This document shows positions 43,217 to 54,135 of a stretch of DNA of 64,000 nt, piece by piece. The translations under genes and the position numbers were made by a program. Source of the DNA: Takakia lepidozioides (Eukaryota; Streptophyta; Takakiopsida; Takakiales; Takakiaceae); the NCBI GenBank assembly GCA_030704615.1, contig CM060731.1, positions 55,038,221-55,102,220 on the forward strand. The letters are read 5' to 3'. Every line of letters begins with the position of its first letter. Position 1 is the first letter of the stretch. Below the pieces are notes generated by a model. That model was not told where the DNA came from. It saw only the letters and a list, made by a program, of their open reading frames with translations, and ran no database searches.

Positions 43217-44704
43217 TGTTTGTACCACCATGAAGTAAATAAAGTTTTGGAGGAAGTTCATAAAGGAGTGGCTGGAGGTCATTTTGGAGAAGAGACTACC
43301 AGTAGGAAGCTACTACTCGCAGGTTACTGGTGGCCTACTTTGTTCAAAGATGTACACGAGTATTGTCAGAGTTGTGATGAATGTCAGAGGCTAGGACCTT
43401 TGCAGAGATCTGGAAGGATGGCCTTGCATCCTACAATGCCTACGGAACCATTTCAGAAATGGGGACTAGACTTTGTTGGACCAATTAACCCACCATCCAA
43501 GAATACACGAAACAGGTACATAATTACAGCCGCTGATTATACTACAAAGTGGGTGGAAGCTAAAGCTTTGAGGGACAACACAGCCAAGTCCACAGCAAGG
43601 TTCCTGTACGAGAACATACTTACACGATTTGGCTGTCCCTTAGAATTTATCAGTGATCAAGGAAGTCACTTCATGAATGAGACCATTGAGTTGTTGACTA
43701 AAGAGTTTATGATTGTGCATAGAAAGAGTACAACATATTACCCACAGGGTAATGGGCAGGCAGAGGCTACCAACAAAATACTATGTACTATCTTGGCTAA
43801 GATAGTCAATGCAAACAGAATGGATTGGGATACGAAGCTGCTGACAGCTTTGTGGTCATACATGACTTCATATAAAGTCACCACTAAGTATACACCATTC
43901 CAATTAGTTTATGGTATGGAAGCCTTACTTCCAGTGGAATTCCTGTTACCTACCATGAGAACGGAGTGGGGAAAGAGAATGGAATTGCAAGACTCCATCA
44001 AGGTCAGGAAACATGAATTATACCATGTGGAAGAAGTACGTGCTGATGCAGCTGATAATATGACCAGAATTCAGATGAAGCGAAAGGAACAGTTTGATGA
44101 AGGCAAGTTAAAGACTTTTAAGATGGAGGATTTGGTTCTATGGTTGCAGAAGAAAGGAAAGATTCAAGCTTCTAAGCTTAAATCACCGTGGAAAGGACCT
44201 TATGTCATACAAAAGATGTATGATAACAACACCGCCATGTTACAAACCATTAACAAAGAAATGCTGGGAAGAGTCAATGCCAATAAGTTGAAGGGGTACA
44301 GTGGTATCCATGACAAACCATTGCAGCATGATTTGCATGTTGAAACGCAAGAGCAGTCACGGGCTGCACCAGTGTTACGAACGAAGTATGGAGCACCTGT
44401 CGCTAGGCCGAGCATATATGACCAAGGCGGGCAAAACAAGCGTGACACAGCCTATCACAGCCCATCAAGGCGAAACACAGCCTATCACAGCCAATCACAA
44501 CGTGACACAGCCTATCACAACCCATCACGACGTGACACAGCCTATCACAGCCCATCAAGGCGAAACATAGCCTATCACAGCCCAGCACGTGCAACACAGC
44601 CTATCACAACCTACCACAGCGTGTCACAGCCTATCACAGCTTATCATAGTGCATCACAGCCTGTCACAGCTCAACACAGCCTACTAGGGTTACACGATCC
44701 ATAG
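43217..44704 (+). CDS. Ty3-type integrase with a repeat-encoded C-terminus
   Basis: Continues Pol in the same frame after the TGA at 43214-43216. The zinc domain has H-x-H in VAGGHFG context and [11 protein letters not shown]. The core has [18 protein letters not shown] and NGQAEATNK, giving the D, D, E triad. The last about 85 codons (from about 44435) are encoded by a 10-bp-based minisatellite and read as RDTAYHSPSR-type decapeptide repeats, a run-through of the frame rather than a conserved domain. Confidence 0.9.
   Translation, partial: CLYHHEVNKVLEEVHKGVAGGHFGEETTSRKLLLAGYWWPTLFKDVHEYCQSCDECQRLGPLQRSGRMALHPTMPTEPFQKWGLDFVGPINPPSKNTRNRYIITAADYTTKWVEAKALRDNTAKSTARFLYENILTRFGCPLEFISDQGSHFMNETIELLTKEFMIVHRKSTTYYPQGNGQAEATNKILCTILAKIVNANRMDWDTKLLTALWSYMTSYKVTTKYTPFQLVYGMEALLPVEFLLPTMRTEWGKRMELQDSIKVRKHELYHVEEVRADAADNMTRIQMKRKEQFDEGKLKTFKMEDLVLWLQKKGKIQASKLKSPWKGPYVIQKMYDNNTAMLQTINKEMLGRVNANKLKGYSGIHDKPLQHDLHVETQEQSRAAPVLRTKYGAPVARPSIYDQGGQNKRDTAYHSPSRRNTAYHSQSQRDTAYHNPSRRDTAYHSPSRRNIAYHSPARATQPITTYHSVSQPITAYHSASQPVTAQHSLLGLHDP
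44435..44690 (+). repeat. CACAGCC-type minisatellite downstream of integrase
   Basis: About 25 units of roughly 10 bp (TATCACAGCC, GTGACACAGC and variants), forming an approximate 30-bp higher-order unit. The same unit type is found inside the family's LTRs and, on the minus strand, at about 62440-62560. Confidence 0.85.
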
Positions 44705-45393
44705 AATCAGTGACAGGTGGACGCAGGATAACTTCAGTGAAATGGCCGGCGGAAGAAAGGACGAAAGCCAGTTTAAAAATGGACACGTGGAAGTCAGGGC
44801 GCGACACACAGCTGAGAAGGAAGTGCAAGAACAGGTGTCATCAAGAAAGAGGACAAGAATGGCCGTCAAAATACCTAATCAGCGCGTCAAATTGGATCAA
44901 AGGCGGGCCCATTAATGAATACGGTAAAAGGGGAACGGAACAAACGGCAAGTACAGAAAAGCGAAATTCTTGTTACATGTGTGATCCTAGTGGACTATCC
45001 AGCAGGGAAAGTCCACTAAAGAAAATGAAATCTAAAATCCAGTCACAGCGGTTACAGCCAATAGAAAGCCAGAGAAAGGATCAAGAAATTGGAGGGAAAT
45101 TAAGCGCAAGAGGCGGCGTCGTTCTGAGTAACGGGCGTCGCGAAGGGACAAACCATCAATGCGATAGCTTTGAAGCTATGGAGGAACTAACAGACTATAC
45201 GCTCGCAATATTACTTACGCAGTGGCATAGGGACGAAAAAACAGAGCGGATCTTTTCTCTTGAGCGATGCTTGCAAGCCCCGCAGGCTTACAAGAAATTA
45301 CCCATAGCTTTTTGTGGCAACCATACGTTTATGCTTTGTGCACTACAGGCATTTCTTTAGTTGTTATAGTCAAAACATTTCTGTGGGTCTAGA
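44705..45393 (+). other. Spacer between integrase and ORF3, with a conserved splice-acceptor-like site
   Basis: The frame is open over 44710-45360, but its counterpart in the minus copy (61764-62440) is broken and shows no residue-level constraint I can see, so I treat it as non-coding. A pyrimidine-rich stretch ending CTAG directly before the ORF3 ATG (45391-45392) is also present in the minus copy. Confidence 0.5.
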
Positions 45394-47482
45394 ATGAAGA
45401 GAGTGAGAGGAATGGAGGAAATCAGGGTGAAGAGCACCACAATTCTGCAGAAACAAACGATTGCTACCCCACAGGCGATACAGATACTAAAGGAGCTGAG
45501 ATTGCAAGGATTGCAAAGCAAAGATTGGACATTGCACCATAGACAGTACATGTTACAATTCTTGCAGAACTTTGAGCCAAGGACAGGAGCAACAACGGTG
45601 AAGGGAGTTGAATTAGTAATTACTCCCCTATACCTCCAGCAATTGTTTCGATTGCCAGCAGGCCAGGTGCATGTGGAGGAGCACAGGGCAAGACTGCAAA
45701 TAGGGGACTTATTCCAAGAAGGGAGTTTCTTTAAAACTCAGGGTTACGCTTGTATCAAGTCCGTGTACCCAGGGCTAAAGGAGGTAGGCCAGGTATTGAA
45801 CGTTCTGTTTGCCATGAAACAGAACCAACAATATTTGAGCAGATCCTTCACAGAGGAAATACTCAAAGCCCTGAGAGGAGAAGAGGTAGAATGGGCGGAC
45901 ATAATGTACAACGCACTGGTAGAAGAGATGAAAAGATTACAGGGTACTGCAGCAAGTCTCCTATCATAGTGTCTGGCCCAATCATTGCTCAAATAATTCT
46001 TGATTCTGGCATACTTGATGCGCGAGAAAGAAAGGAGATGGGAGTGTTTGAGCCAGAAACCACTGCAATGGAAGAGCAAGGCTCTTCACACAGTGAGGGT
46101 GGACTGGCAGGGCAACCCGAGAATAAGAGACATAGGCGGGGAAAGACTGTAGTGGCGGATCCACTGGCTTCATGGAATCCGCATGATAATGTTTCCCAAG
46201 TTTTTGTGCAGGAAGAGGCACAGCAGCACAGAGAAATGCTATTACTGGAAGCAGGACCTTCAGAGAGGGAAGAGGAAGTTACTTCAGTATCACAGCCATC
46301 ACAGCCAGAGGATCGGCTTGTCACAAGGTTACCACAAGTTGTCCATGCAGTTCAACCAGAAATAATTGATTTAGAAAAAGAAGGGTTAGATATTCCTACT
46401 ACAGAACAGGTGGTGGCAGAAATTGAGAAGGGGGACCTTCTCTATGAATATTCTGGTATGGTCAAGGAGACAGTGATTCCGGAGGTGCAATGTTTGTCCA
46501 AGGGAAACCCTGCGGCGCATATAATACACACACCTGTGACGGAGGTACCACAGGTAGAATGCCAAGACACTGCAGCACCAGTGACGGATGAAGTGGTTCA
46601 CGAAGAAAATCTGGTGGGGCAATGGCCTGAATGGTTCGTAAGGCATCACACTTTTGAGGATTAGGGAGAACAGTAGCAAGCTCACCATGATGACCCTCAA
46701 CAGGCTATGCTTATGAGTCCCATAAGCAGGACACTGAATTTGTTGGGTACTTATGTCAAATCCCATGTTCCCACTACTCAATTGGCAGCTTTGAGGGAGG
46801 AACTCAGGCAAGAGTTTGAGGCTCGACTTGCCACAGAGTGTGCAAACAAGGTCGATGAAGAGGTCACTCTCAAAATGCAGCAAAACTTGGTGAGTACAGA
46901 AGTGGCTTTGCAATTGGCCAAGGAACAATTGATTGAGGCAGGCCTCGCACAAGAACACTTGCACGAAGCACATAAGCAACAACTATACCAAATGCAGGTG
47001 AAGCATGAAAGCAAGTTGCAGTGAATCCACTACATATGGAGTTGCAAACAGTGCATGACAGGATGGCCATACAATGTGCTACACTCACAACTATGCTTGA
47101 CTAATCTACAAAAGAAATAAACAGTCAAGCGGAAAAATGTACGAAGGCAGAAGAAGAGAATGTTGAGCAAATGAAACTCATTGTCGATATGAAGAATACA
47201 ATCTGTCGCAATGAGGATACTTTCAAGCAATACAGGCAGGTTGAAGCTGACCAAGAGAAGCACATCCTGGAGTTGCAACAAACGGTCATGGCCAATAGAA
47301 ATGAAATCTCGGTCACTAACAAGGCTTGGAAGGAAGCCAATAATCTGCTTGCTGCTTATGCGAATTTGGTTGAACCTCATGCGAAGCGCATGGAGGCTTT
47401 ACAACAGCAGTTTGATGTGTACAAACTCAGAGAGGAGCACACTCTCAGAGGAACCGCAAGCAACTTGGTGGATAACCTGTAG
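45394..47482 (+). pseudogene. ORF3 of Ty3-type family 1: globular N-terminus plus long coiled coil
   Basis: The frame starts at 45394 (MKRVRGMEE...) and encodes about 190 residues with LHHRQYMLQFLQNFEPRTG and FQEGSFFKTQGYA. A frame change near 45960 leads into 46664 (acidic, Pro/Glu-rich), then 46707-47024 and 47171-47482 encode coiled-coil segments (ELRQEFEARLATECANKVDE, heptad pattern). Together about 680 codons. The same product is found in the minus copy (61763-59623). No membrane segment or signal peptide is visible, so it is not an obvious envelope. Extra 3' ORFs are known in Athila and Tat lineages; function unknown. Confidence 0.72.
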
Positions 47483-47486
47483 TGTG

Positions 47487-48106
47487 AATGCAGGGGAGTG
47501 ACATTACATTTTGGCTTCACCGTTAAGACCCTGCATCACTATAATGGGAGGGCCATCATACCAACTGCAAGAGGGATATATCCCTCCATACAGGTAATTT
47601 TGTGGGCATACTGTACTCATGCGTTGCCAAAATAAAAATGGCTAAGTTGTGACCATGCATTTTTCATCCATGCGATGAACGTTTTCGTCACTGATGCTCA
47701 ACCTAAAATCCGCGAGGAAGGAAGAACGAAGAGGAAGGTGACGGGCGATTCGTAGCAGCTGCCGCGAGCTGTGGTGTTGACAGGGCAGTCTGTGTTGAGA
47801 GGTTGTACCTGCGCTGTGGGACTTCGCTTGGTTTAGAGGGCAGCATTAAGTGCCTCTGCTTGGTATTCTGTGTAAAGGGAAGCGGTGCCGTCTTTCTCGT
47901 TGTGATGATCAATTCATGGAGATAGGAGCATGTAAGGAGAGCGGCGCACCACCGCTGCTGCCACTGTCTTGAAGATGACAGTTATGGGCAGATGAGCAAG
48001 CAAGGAGAACGGCCACCTGCCAGAAGCACAAGGAAGAGAATTTGAGCACAATCAATGGAGGCGATAAGGCATGTGGAGTGCTGGCTGGATGGCAACACAG
48101 GTTATC
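47487..48106. other. Unassigned sequence between two LTR elements
   Basis: The Ty3 family 1 copy stops at about 47486, without PPT or LTR. What follows, up to the LTR of family 2, shows no recognised gene. Confidence 0.4.
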
Positions 48107-49142
48107 TGTAATCAGGCTTCTAGCTGCCTTTTTGTCTTCTTGCTATAGGTCCATTTCAGTTCTTAAAGAGCTACATGCATAGAAGAATAGAGCAATTTAG
48201 TTGGCAAACCACAGGATGCTCCATAGGATGATGAGGAGACATCATGGCATGATAAACTCTGGAATCAAGACAAGGAGAAAAGGTTGTGGTGGCTGCTGAC
48301 AGGCGATGGTGAGGTGCCATCTCGGCAGGCTGACCCACCGCTTCACTGGAGGATAAAAACAGATAAGTTGGTAGACTGTGGGCTTCTTCTTGGGGGTGGA
48401 CTTAGAAATCGCTTTTGGTAGATTTAGGACTGCCCTGGTTGTTGAAAGGAAAGGGTGGAGACATGTGATAGAGGAAAGGTTTTTGGAAATGGAATGGAGA
48501 CTCTGGACTTCAAACCAGAACATGGAAGGAATGGATACACCTGCCGTCGTAGTGTCAGTAAGAAAAATGAGTGAAGAGAGAGAGAGAGAGACTGTTGTCA
48601 CAAAAAACAGAATGGTCACTGTTGTCTTCATTCTTGTTCTTGTTTCAGTGTTGTAAACCTGCACACAATGCTGCGGGGGGGGGTAGTGATACACTGGACC
48701 CAATGTAGATATAGCTTGTTTGCTTGGAGAGATAACTGAGGGTTAGCTGGAACTGTATGAAAACACAAAAGGGATAAGGTGTGATTTCAGCATTGTATCA
48801 GGATATGAACGACTTAAGCCCTTTTGTTGAAAGGAAAAGAGAGATGTTGGGTATTCAGGTTGAATCTGAAGAAGGGATGAGAGCTGTTTTGGGAAATGGG
48901 ATCTTTTAAAAGAAAGGGGTAGTGTGAAGGGTTGAGTATTGACGGAGAGAAGAGAGAGAGAGAGAGATAGAGAGACTGATGAAAGGGATGGTTTTGCCTT
49001 GTGAGACCAAGGATGACTTCATGGCTGGCTGCACTGGATGCCTGGCGGAGTGTGCATTTGCATTACGTGATAGATGGGCTGTATGTGAAGAAGTAAGGAG
49101 CCTGTAGACATAGACAGAGATAGAGAAACAGACGAGAAAAGG

Positions 49143-49198
<56 letters not shown>

Positions 49199-49729
49199 GC
49201 TGCTCAGCAAAAAGGGTTGATGGGGGGATGGCCAACTTGGGGAGATTGAGATGAAGAAAGCATGAATCCTGAAGGAAAACCAGTGCCCCTGCAGTTTATG
49301 AAGATCTGAGCTGTCTCCCTCTAAATCTGTGTCACCATTACAAAAAGGGATTTCCGACATGTCACTGCTCAAGGGGGTTCACATTAAGGGTCGTATTCAC
49401 CGCTGCCATTGGGCTGCTTGCATCACATAAAAGATCACGCCAACACTGTTGGCGCAGTGAGCATAGGGCCAGGCTGTTGCATAGAAGTAGAACCGAGGGC
49501 AAGAACAAACCAAAGACTCCCATCCATGTCTTCTCTTCCGCTGCGGCGTGGATGAGGATTCCGCAAACTCTGATCACGAACGAACCTGAAGGAAAAACCC
49601 ATATAGCCTCATGACGATGGTTGGACAGAAAAGAGAACGCTCCTTTCCTTTGCCCTGATACTTCAACAGGGACGAGTAGGAGGAGTACAGATTTAGGATT
49701 AACCAGAAGGGGATTCACGCCCCTTCTTT
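48107..49729 (+). repeat. LTR of family 2, copy A, about 1.6 kb
   Basis: Similar over its length to 54131-55674: shared blocks include GGTGAGGTGCCAT, GACCCACCGCTTCAC, TCTTCCGCTGCGGCGTGGAT and the end ...CCCCTTCTT before the PBS. The two are clearly diverged, so they come from different insertions. The 5' border is approximate. Confidence 0.7.
49146..49195. repeat. (GA)n microsatellite, about 25 units
   Basis: Uninterrupted GA run inside LTR A; absent from LTR B, so it expanded after the copies separated. Smaller (GA) runs lie at about 48572-48588 and 48951-48965. Confidence 0.95.
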
Positions 49730-49741
49730 TGGTATCAGAGC
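49730..49741 (+). other. Primer binding site TGGTATCAGAGC, copy A
   Basis: Complementary to the 3' end of plant initiator tRNA-Met; directly follows the LTR A end. Confidence 0.88.
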
Positions 49742-49797
49742 AGGCCGGTCTTTGATCCGGGAAATGTAGGATTTAGTGTAGCAAGATAGGGGAGTGA

Positions 49798-52740
49798 TTG
49801 CGAGCAATGGTGACTAACATTCCATTTTACGGGAAGGAGGATGAGGATGTTTGCAGCTGGATCCAGAATCTGAAAAGGGATGGAGAAATCCGGAGCTATG
49901 ATAAGCACAAGTTATTTGTATCGGCATGGCTGAATCTCAAGGGACGGGCAGATACTTGGCATCGTATACAAAAACCAAGGCCCATGAACTGGCATGATTT
50001 TCAAGTAGCCATAATCTTGAAATTTGGAGGAGAAGATCAATCAAGTAAGAATGAAGTGATGTCAGCAAGGAAGTTTGATGAGATAGATACCAATGTGGAA
50101 GAGTCTGTTACAGGGATGGAAGAGAAATTATCTCTGATTGAGAAGGATAAGCACAACAGGTTCACACCTGTGAGTTCTATTGATCATAAACCTATACCAG
50201 ATCACAAAACAATGTCACGGAGGTGCTTTAGGGAGAAGAACCACACCAGTGAAGTCCCTGCAATGCTTCCTCGAGTTCTCAACTTGAACAAAACAAGGCA
50301 GCAAGTAGAGTGTTGCACTGCATGTCCATCAAGACAGAATCAGATCCGAAGTGAAAAGAATCACCGGCTGGGGCTGCAAATGGGAACATGTGGAATGCAA
50401 GATTCAGGCTGTGAAATGTTGGAACAATGGGAGTCGAAGAGCAGCAGAAGGATGGAATTCGAATGTGTAAGCTCTCTTGGCACAAACGTTGTGAATGTGT
50501 TTTGTGATGTGGAAGAAGAGATCTTGGAAGATATCTTTTGTTCAACAGAGAGTCAATCAGGTGTCAATGAAGAGTGTGCACCTAGATTGCAAGTTCCTGT
50601 GCAGATCCTAAGGTCTTCTACAAAGGCACATGTAGATCAAGACATGCTTGGGGAGTATGGGCATAGTGTTGCCAACTCACCAAGGATTAGTGGTACAACC
50701 TGTGAAGTGAGTGTCTTGAGAGACGAAGATGACAAGGAGTCTTGGGCAGATCTGATGGGATGGGTAGAGGAAGAGTGTACATTGCTCGCTCAAACGAGAA
50801 AGGGTCTGGATCAAGATGCACCTCTGGAATCAGACATAAAGGATGCACAGTTGGAGATAGAGCAAGACATGCGGAAAAAATGTGGAACCAAGCAAGAGTT
50901 AGAAGCAAGGGATGATTGTCTTGATCATGATACCGCCACCACACCAATATACAGAAATCTTGATGTCATCAACGACAACGTGCAAGGGTTGTGTGGTCAA
51001 AATTTATTGAGTGAAGAAGAGTTCAGAAGTAGGAAGTTTCAGTTGCACGACCAATGCTATGTAGATGGGCAGGTCACTGCCTTTTGTTCATCCAAGAAGG
51101 GTCATATGGAGTGTAAAGAAAGACACACATGTGGACACCAATTGGGAATGGGAGGAGTGAGATGTGCGCAATGCAAGACAAAGGAGGACAATGAACCTGA
51201 ATACAAAAGGAGTTCGGAACACTCAAGTAAAGGAGGACATACGACCAATATAGCACATGAGAAGGATGACAAGGAAGATGGTATGTCTAAGTGGATGTTG
51301 GTTGAGTGCACAAGAGACATCAGCTTGCATGACAACTTGGGATCAGATGTGAGTCCGCTGAAATCACCAGTTCGTGCCAAAAGCCAGAGTGTCTCTCCAG
51401 CCCTTGAAACTGTAGATGTTGATACAAGGAAACTTGAATTCCCACCCACAAAACAAAGGATGGGAGATTTGAGTACCGTTCACAAGAAAGATTTGAAATC
51501 TTCTCACGGTTCAACACTCTTGTTGTGGAAAATGGGGAAACTAGCAGCAAAGTTTGACTCTCTTAGAGAGATGCATCTTGGGATGGAGAGGATGCATAGG
51601 GATCAGAAAGAGAAGGTTGGCCTTTCTGCTGAGAAGACCCTGGTTGACCTGATAACGTTCAGAGGTCAGCCAATGAACTATGCCCAGCAAAGGGTATGGG
51701 ATCCGGGTACACGAGGACATCTGAGAATGCTCAGTGCAAGCTCAAGCATTAAAGTGAAGGAGCTGCATGTCTTGTATGGGAGGCAGCTCATGACAAGTCA
51801 TGTCTCTGTAGAGAGTAATCTGCAGCCTATGGAGCTGAAAAAACAAGAGCAGAGCAGCTCTGGAACAGCCGCTCCACCAAGTGACAGTTTGATTGAGGAA
51901 AGAAGTGGAGAAGGTTGTGAAAAGGGTGACTCGGTGGTGCTGTATGAAGGAGAGATGAAGGTAATGTGCCATCATCCCCAAGCATACCTAGATCATTGGC
52001 ATCACATGGGTGCTAATGGCCTTGAAGAGTGCTTTGACATTGTAACTGAAGGAGCTAAGGCTATGCCAGCAGATGCAATTCAGAGAGGCAATGAGCTTTC
52101 TACAGATGCTGGAGATGAAGGAGAGAAGCCCAAACAGGTGACGTTCCTGTGTGTGTTGAATGCATGTGCGAACCTGGCAGACCGGGTAAAAGGCGAAGAG
52201 GTCCATGATGACAGTATCAAATCTGGTATTGCACCAGATATCATTATGGAGACTGCCATTGTTGACAGGTATGCCAAACGTGGGAGCATGAATGCACAAC
52301 ATGTGTGTGACAATGTGTCTCACAGAAAAGTGGGGCCATGGAGAGTAATGATTGCAGGTTATGCCCAGCATGGCTCTGAAGCACAGACCCTGCAACTGTT
52401 TGAACAAATGAAGCAGGAAGGTATGCCACCCAATCTGCTCTCATGGAGTGCAATGATTTCAGGATATGCCCAGCATGGTTGTGAAATTCAGGCTCAGGAG
52501 ATGGATGGGCAGTTGATGTGGGAGGCTATGAAGCCTACCCATGTCACGATCACTTCTACTTGCAAAGCATACACCAGCCCTGAATCTCTTAAAGAGGGCA
52601 GGCTGGTTGAAAGGGAAGAAGGAAGGCATGGTAACCAGAGGGTTGCCCATGACTTGCCACCAACAATGCAAATGAAATTGCAGCCTGCTGTTGAGGACAA
52701 CCTGCATGCAGGAGGAAATTTGTGGACTGGTGTCACATAA
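49798..52740 (+). CDS. 980-codon gag-derived ORF with captured PPR repeats at its C-terminus
   Basis: Residues about 1-125 match the gag domain of copy B (SWIQNLKRDGEIRS, KGRADTWHRIQKPRPMNWHDF). A later part keeps GTNVVNVFCDVEEEILEDIF, the block that follows the knuckles in copy B, and GVRCAQC as a knuckle remnant. Residues about 777-920 are PLS-type pentatricopeptide repeats in frame (VTFLCVLNACANLADRVKG, MIAGYAQHGSEAQTLQLFEQ, LSWSAMISGYAQHG). PPR proteins bind organellar RNA; here it is a captured fragment without the C-terminal E/DYW region. The middle 500 residues are charged and unrecognised. A 2.9-kb uninterrupted frame in an otherwise broken element suggests recent capture or selection. 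Confidence 0.75.
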   Translation: MRAMVTNIPFYGKEDEDVCSWIQNLKRDGEIRSYDKHKLFVSAWLNLKGRADTWHRIQKPRPMNWHDFQVAIILKFGGEDQSSKNEVMSARKFDEIDTNVEESVTGMEEKLSLIEKDKHNRFTPVSSIDHKPIPDHKTMSRRCFREKNHTSEVPAMLPRVLNLNKTRQQVECCTACPSRQNQIRSEKNHRLGLQMGTCGMQDSGCEMLEQWESKSSRRMEFECVSSLGTNVVNVFCDVEEEILEDIFCSTESQSGVNEECAPRLQVPVQILRSSTKAHVDQDMLGEYGHSVANSPRISGTTCEVSVLRDEDDKESWADLMGWVEEECTLLAQTRKGLDQDAPLESDIKDAQLEIEQDMRKKCGTKQELEARDDCLDHDTATTPIYRNLDVINDNVQGLCGQNLLSEEEFRSRKFQLHDQCYVDGQVTAFCSSKKGHMECKERHTCGHQLGMGGVRCAQCKTKEDNEPEYKRSSEHSSKGGHTTNIAHEKDDKEDGMSKWMLVECTRDISLHDNLGSDVSPLKSPVRAKSQSVSPALETVDVDTRKLEFPPTKQRMGDLSTVHKKDLKSSHGSTLLLWKMGKLAAKFDSLREMHLGMERMHRDQKEKVGLSAEKTLVDLITFRGQPMNYAQQRVWDPGTRGHLRMLSASSSIKVKELHVLYGRQLMTSHVSVESNLQPMELKKQEQSSSGTAAPPSDSLIEERSGEGCEKGDSVVLYEGEMKVMCHHPQAYLDHWHHMGANGLEECFDIVTEGAKAMPADAIQRGNELSTDAGDEGEKPKQVTFLCVLNACANLADRVKGEEVHDDSIKSGIAPDIIMETAIVDRYAKRGSMNAQHVCDNVSHRKVGPWRVMIAGYAQHGSEAQTLQLFEQMKQEGMPPNLLSWSAMISGYAQHGCEIQAQEMDGQLMWEAMKPTHVTITSTCKAYTSPESLKEGRLVEREEGRHGNQRVAHDLPPTMQMKLQPAVEDNLHAGGNLWTGVT

Positions 52741-52764
52741 ATCGTTTGTGGCCCAGAGATAGGC

Positions 52765-54135
52765 ATGATCCACAAACCAAACAAAATCAAGCTAGCTTGC
52801 AATTCCTGCGCCAACCCGCATTTCCGCCACAGGGCAGAGGAGGTACATACAACATTGTGGGGTCAACCGCTTGTCAACAATAAGGTCTCGTATTTATTTG
52901 CGGCCATGTTGTACACAGAGTTGATTTTATTGCGACCGGTGGATTGGCAAACTGCCACTGCGAGACAACGTACTAGACTATACATGTTCTCTGATATCCC
53001 AGACTTGTATATACGTCAGGGGCAGGACATCATACGTTTCGATGGAAACGACGAGGTGGAAGAAGGAGGAAAGGCGGATGGAAACGACGATGTGAAAGAA
53101 GGAGGAAATGCAGACCAACCTCCAGATTATACGCCGCAACGTGTCTCCACAGCCGGGCTTTCAACGTCCGAGGTGGAGGGGGGCGAGGTACGCTCTCCGT
53201 TGGAGGAACAATTGGCCGCACATAAACAGCACATCAAAGACCTGTAGGACATTGTTCATTTGCAACGGTGGCAAATAGCGAAGTTGCTGGAAAGAATGGG
53301 GTTGGGGACTCTCGACAGCGTACGCAGTGTGCTTCAGGACCCAAGGCCAATCACCAATGAGCAAGACATATTGGCGCGTTTGAATATGCCACCAATGGAC
53401 ATTGACCGCGTCATCGACGGGGTTGACTCAATCGGGCATGGGAATGAAGTGCAAACGTCTGAAATGGACCCGACGAGGGTTGAGAAAGAAAGACTTGCGG
53501 CGGAGAGGGCAAGAAAAGATAAGGACCCCATAGTGAAAACTGGGGAATGTTCAACCCTGCAAATTACATCGGCCCAAGAACATGAATTAGAGCAGCTTGT
53601 GGGGGAACGCGAGCAAGCTAGGGTTGTTGCATATCGGTACTCAAATACCATGCAAATCCGATCGTGGCCATGGTTGAAGGGGAATTGGCGGAATTGGGCG
53701 GGCCATCTAGCATCGCGGGAAACACGGATAGAAGAAGCGTTGTCCTCCTTCCATTTGTCGAATCGAAGTGTAGATAGCATCTATGCTAATTTGCAAAGGC
53801 ACGACACTGTGCGTGATGCATTCACGTCGAAGTACACTGGATTCACCACATGGGGTGATGTGCATGTCATGTTTGAGCACTGTGTGCATACAATTTTCGA
53901 TACCAATAACAGCATAAACTGGGATTTGGAAGTAGAGGAGGAGTGGGACACCAGGCCGAGGATGTCATCCTACATTAATGAGGATAAACGGACGTGGATA
54001 CCACAAAGCAATCCAGCGTCATGGGTAACAGATGGTACGGTGTGCACAATGTGCCTAAACCCAGCTCGACATAACGAGCATCTGCCAGAGCGAATGAGGG
54101 ATTGGCTTGTGGATGGTGACTCAGGTTATCTGTAA
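52765..54135 (+). CDS. ORF2 of family 2 copy A, one in-frame TAG, function unknown
   Basis: 52765-53247 and 53260-54135 are the same frame, separated only by a TAG at 53245-53247, together about 457 codons. The first half has an aromatic N-terminus and an acidic repeat (GNDEVEEGGKADGNDDVKEG). The second has heptad-like helices (KERLAAERARKDKDP, EHELEQLVGEREQARVV) and a C-terminus with CTMCLNPARHNEHLPERM, a possible C-x2-C...H metal site. It ends right at the start of LTR B. No RT, protease or integrase is present between the two LTRs, so copy A is non-autonomous. Confidence 0.55.

Noticed and set aside
44710-45360. 216-codon ORF between integrase and ORF3
   Set aside because: Its counterpart in the minus copy is not open and shows no protein-level constraint.
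48906-49372. Ser/Leu-rich ORFs at the (GA)n tract
   Set aside because: Translation of a microsatellite.
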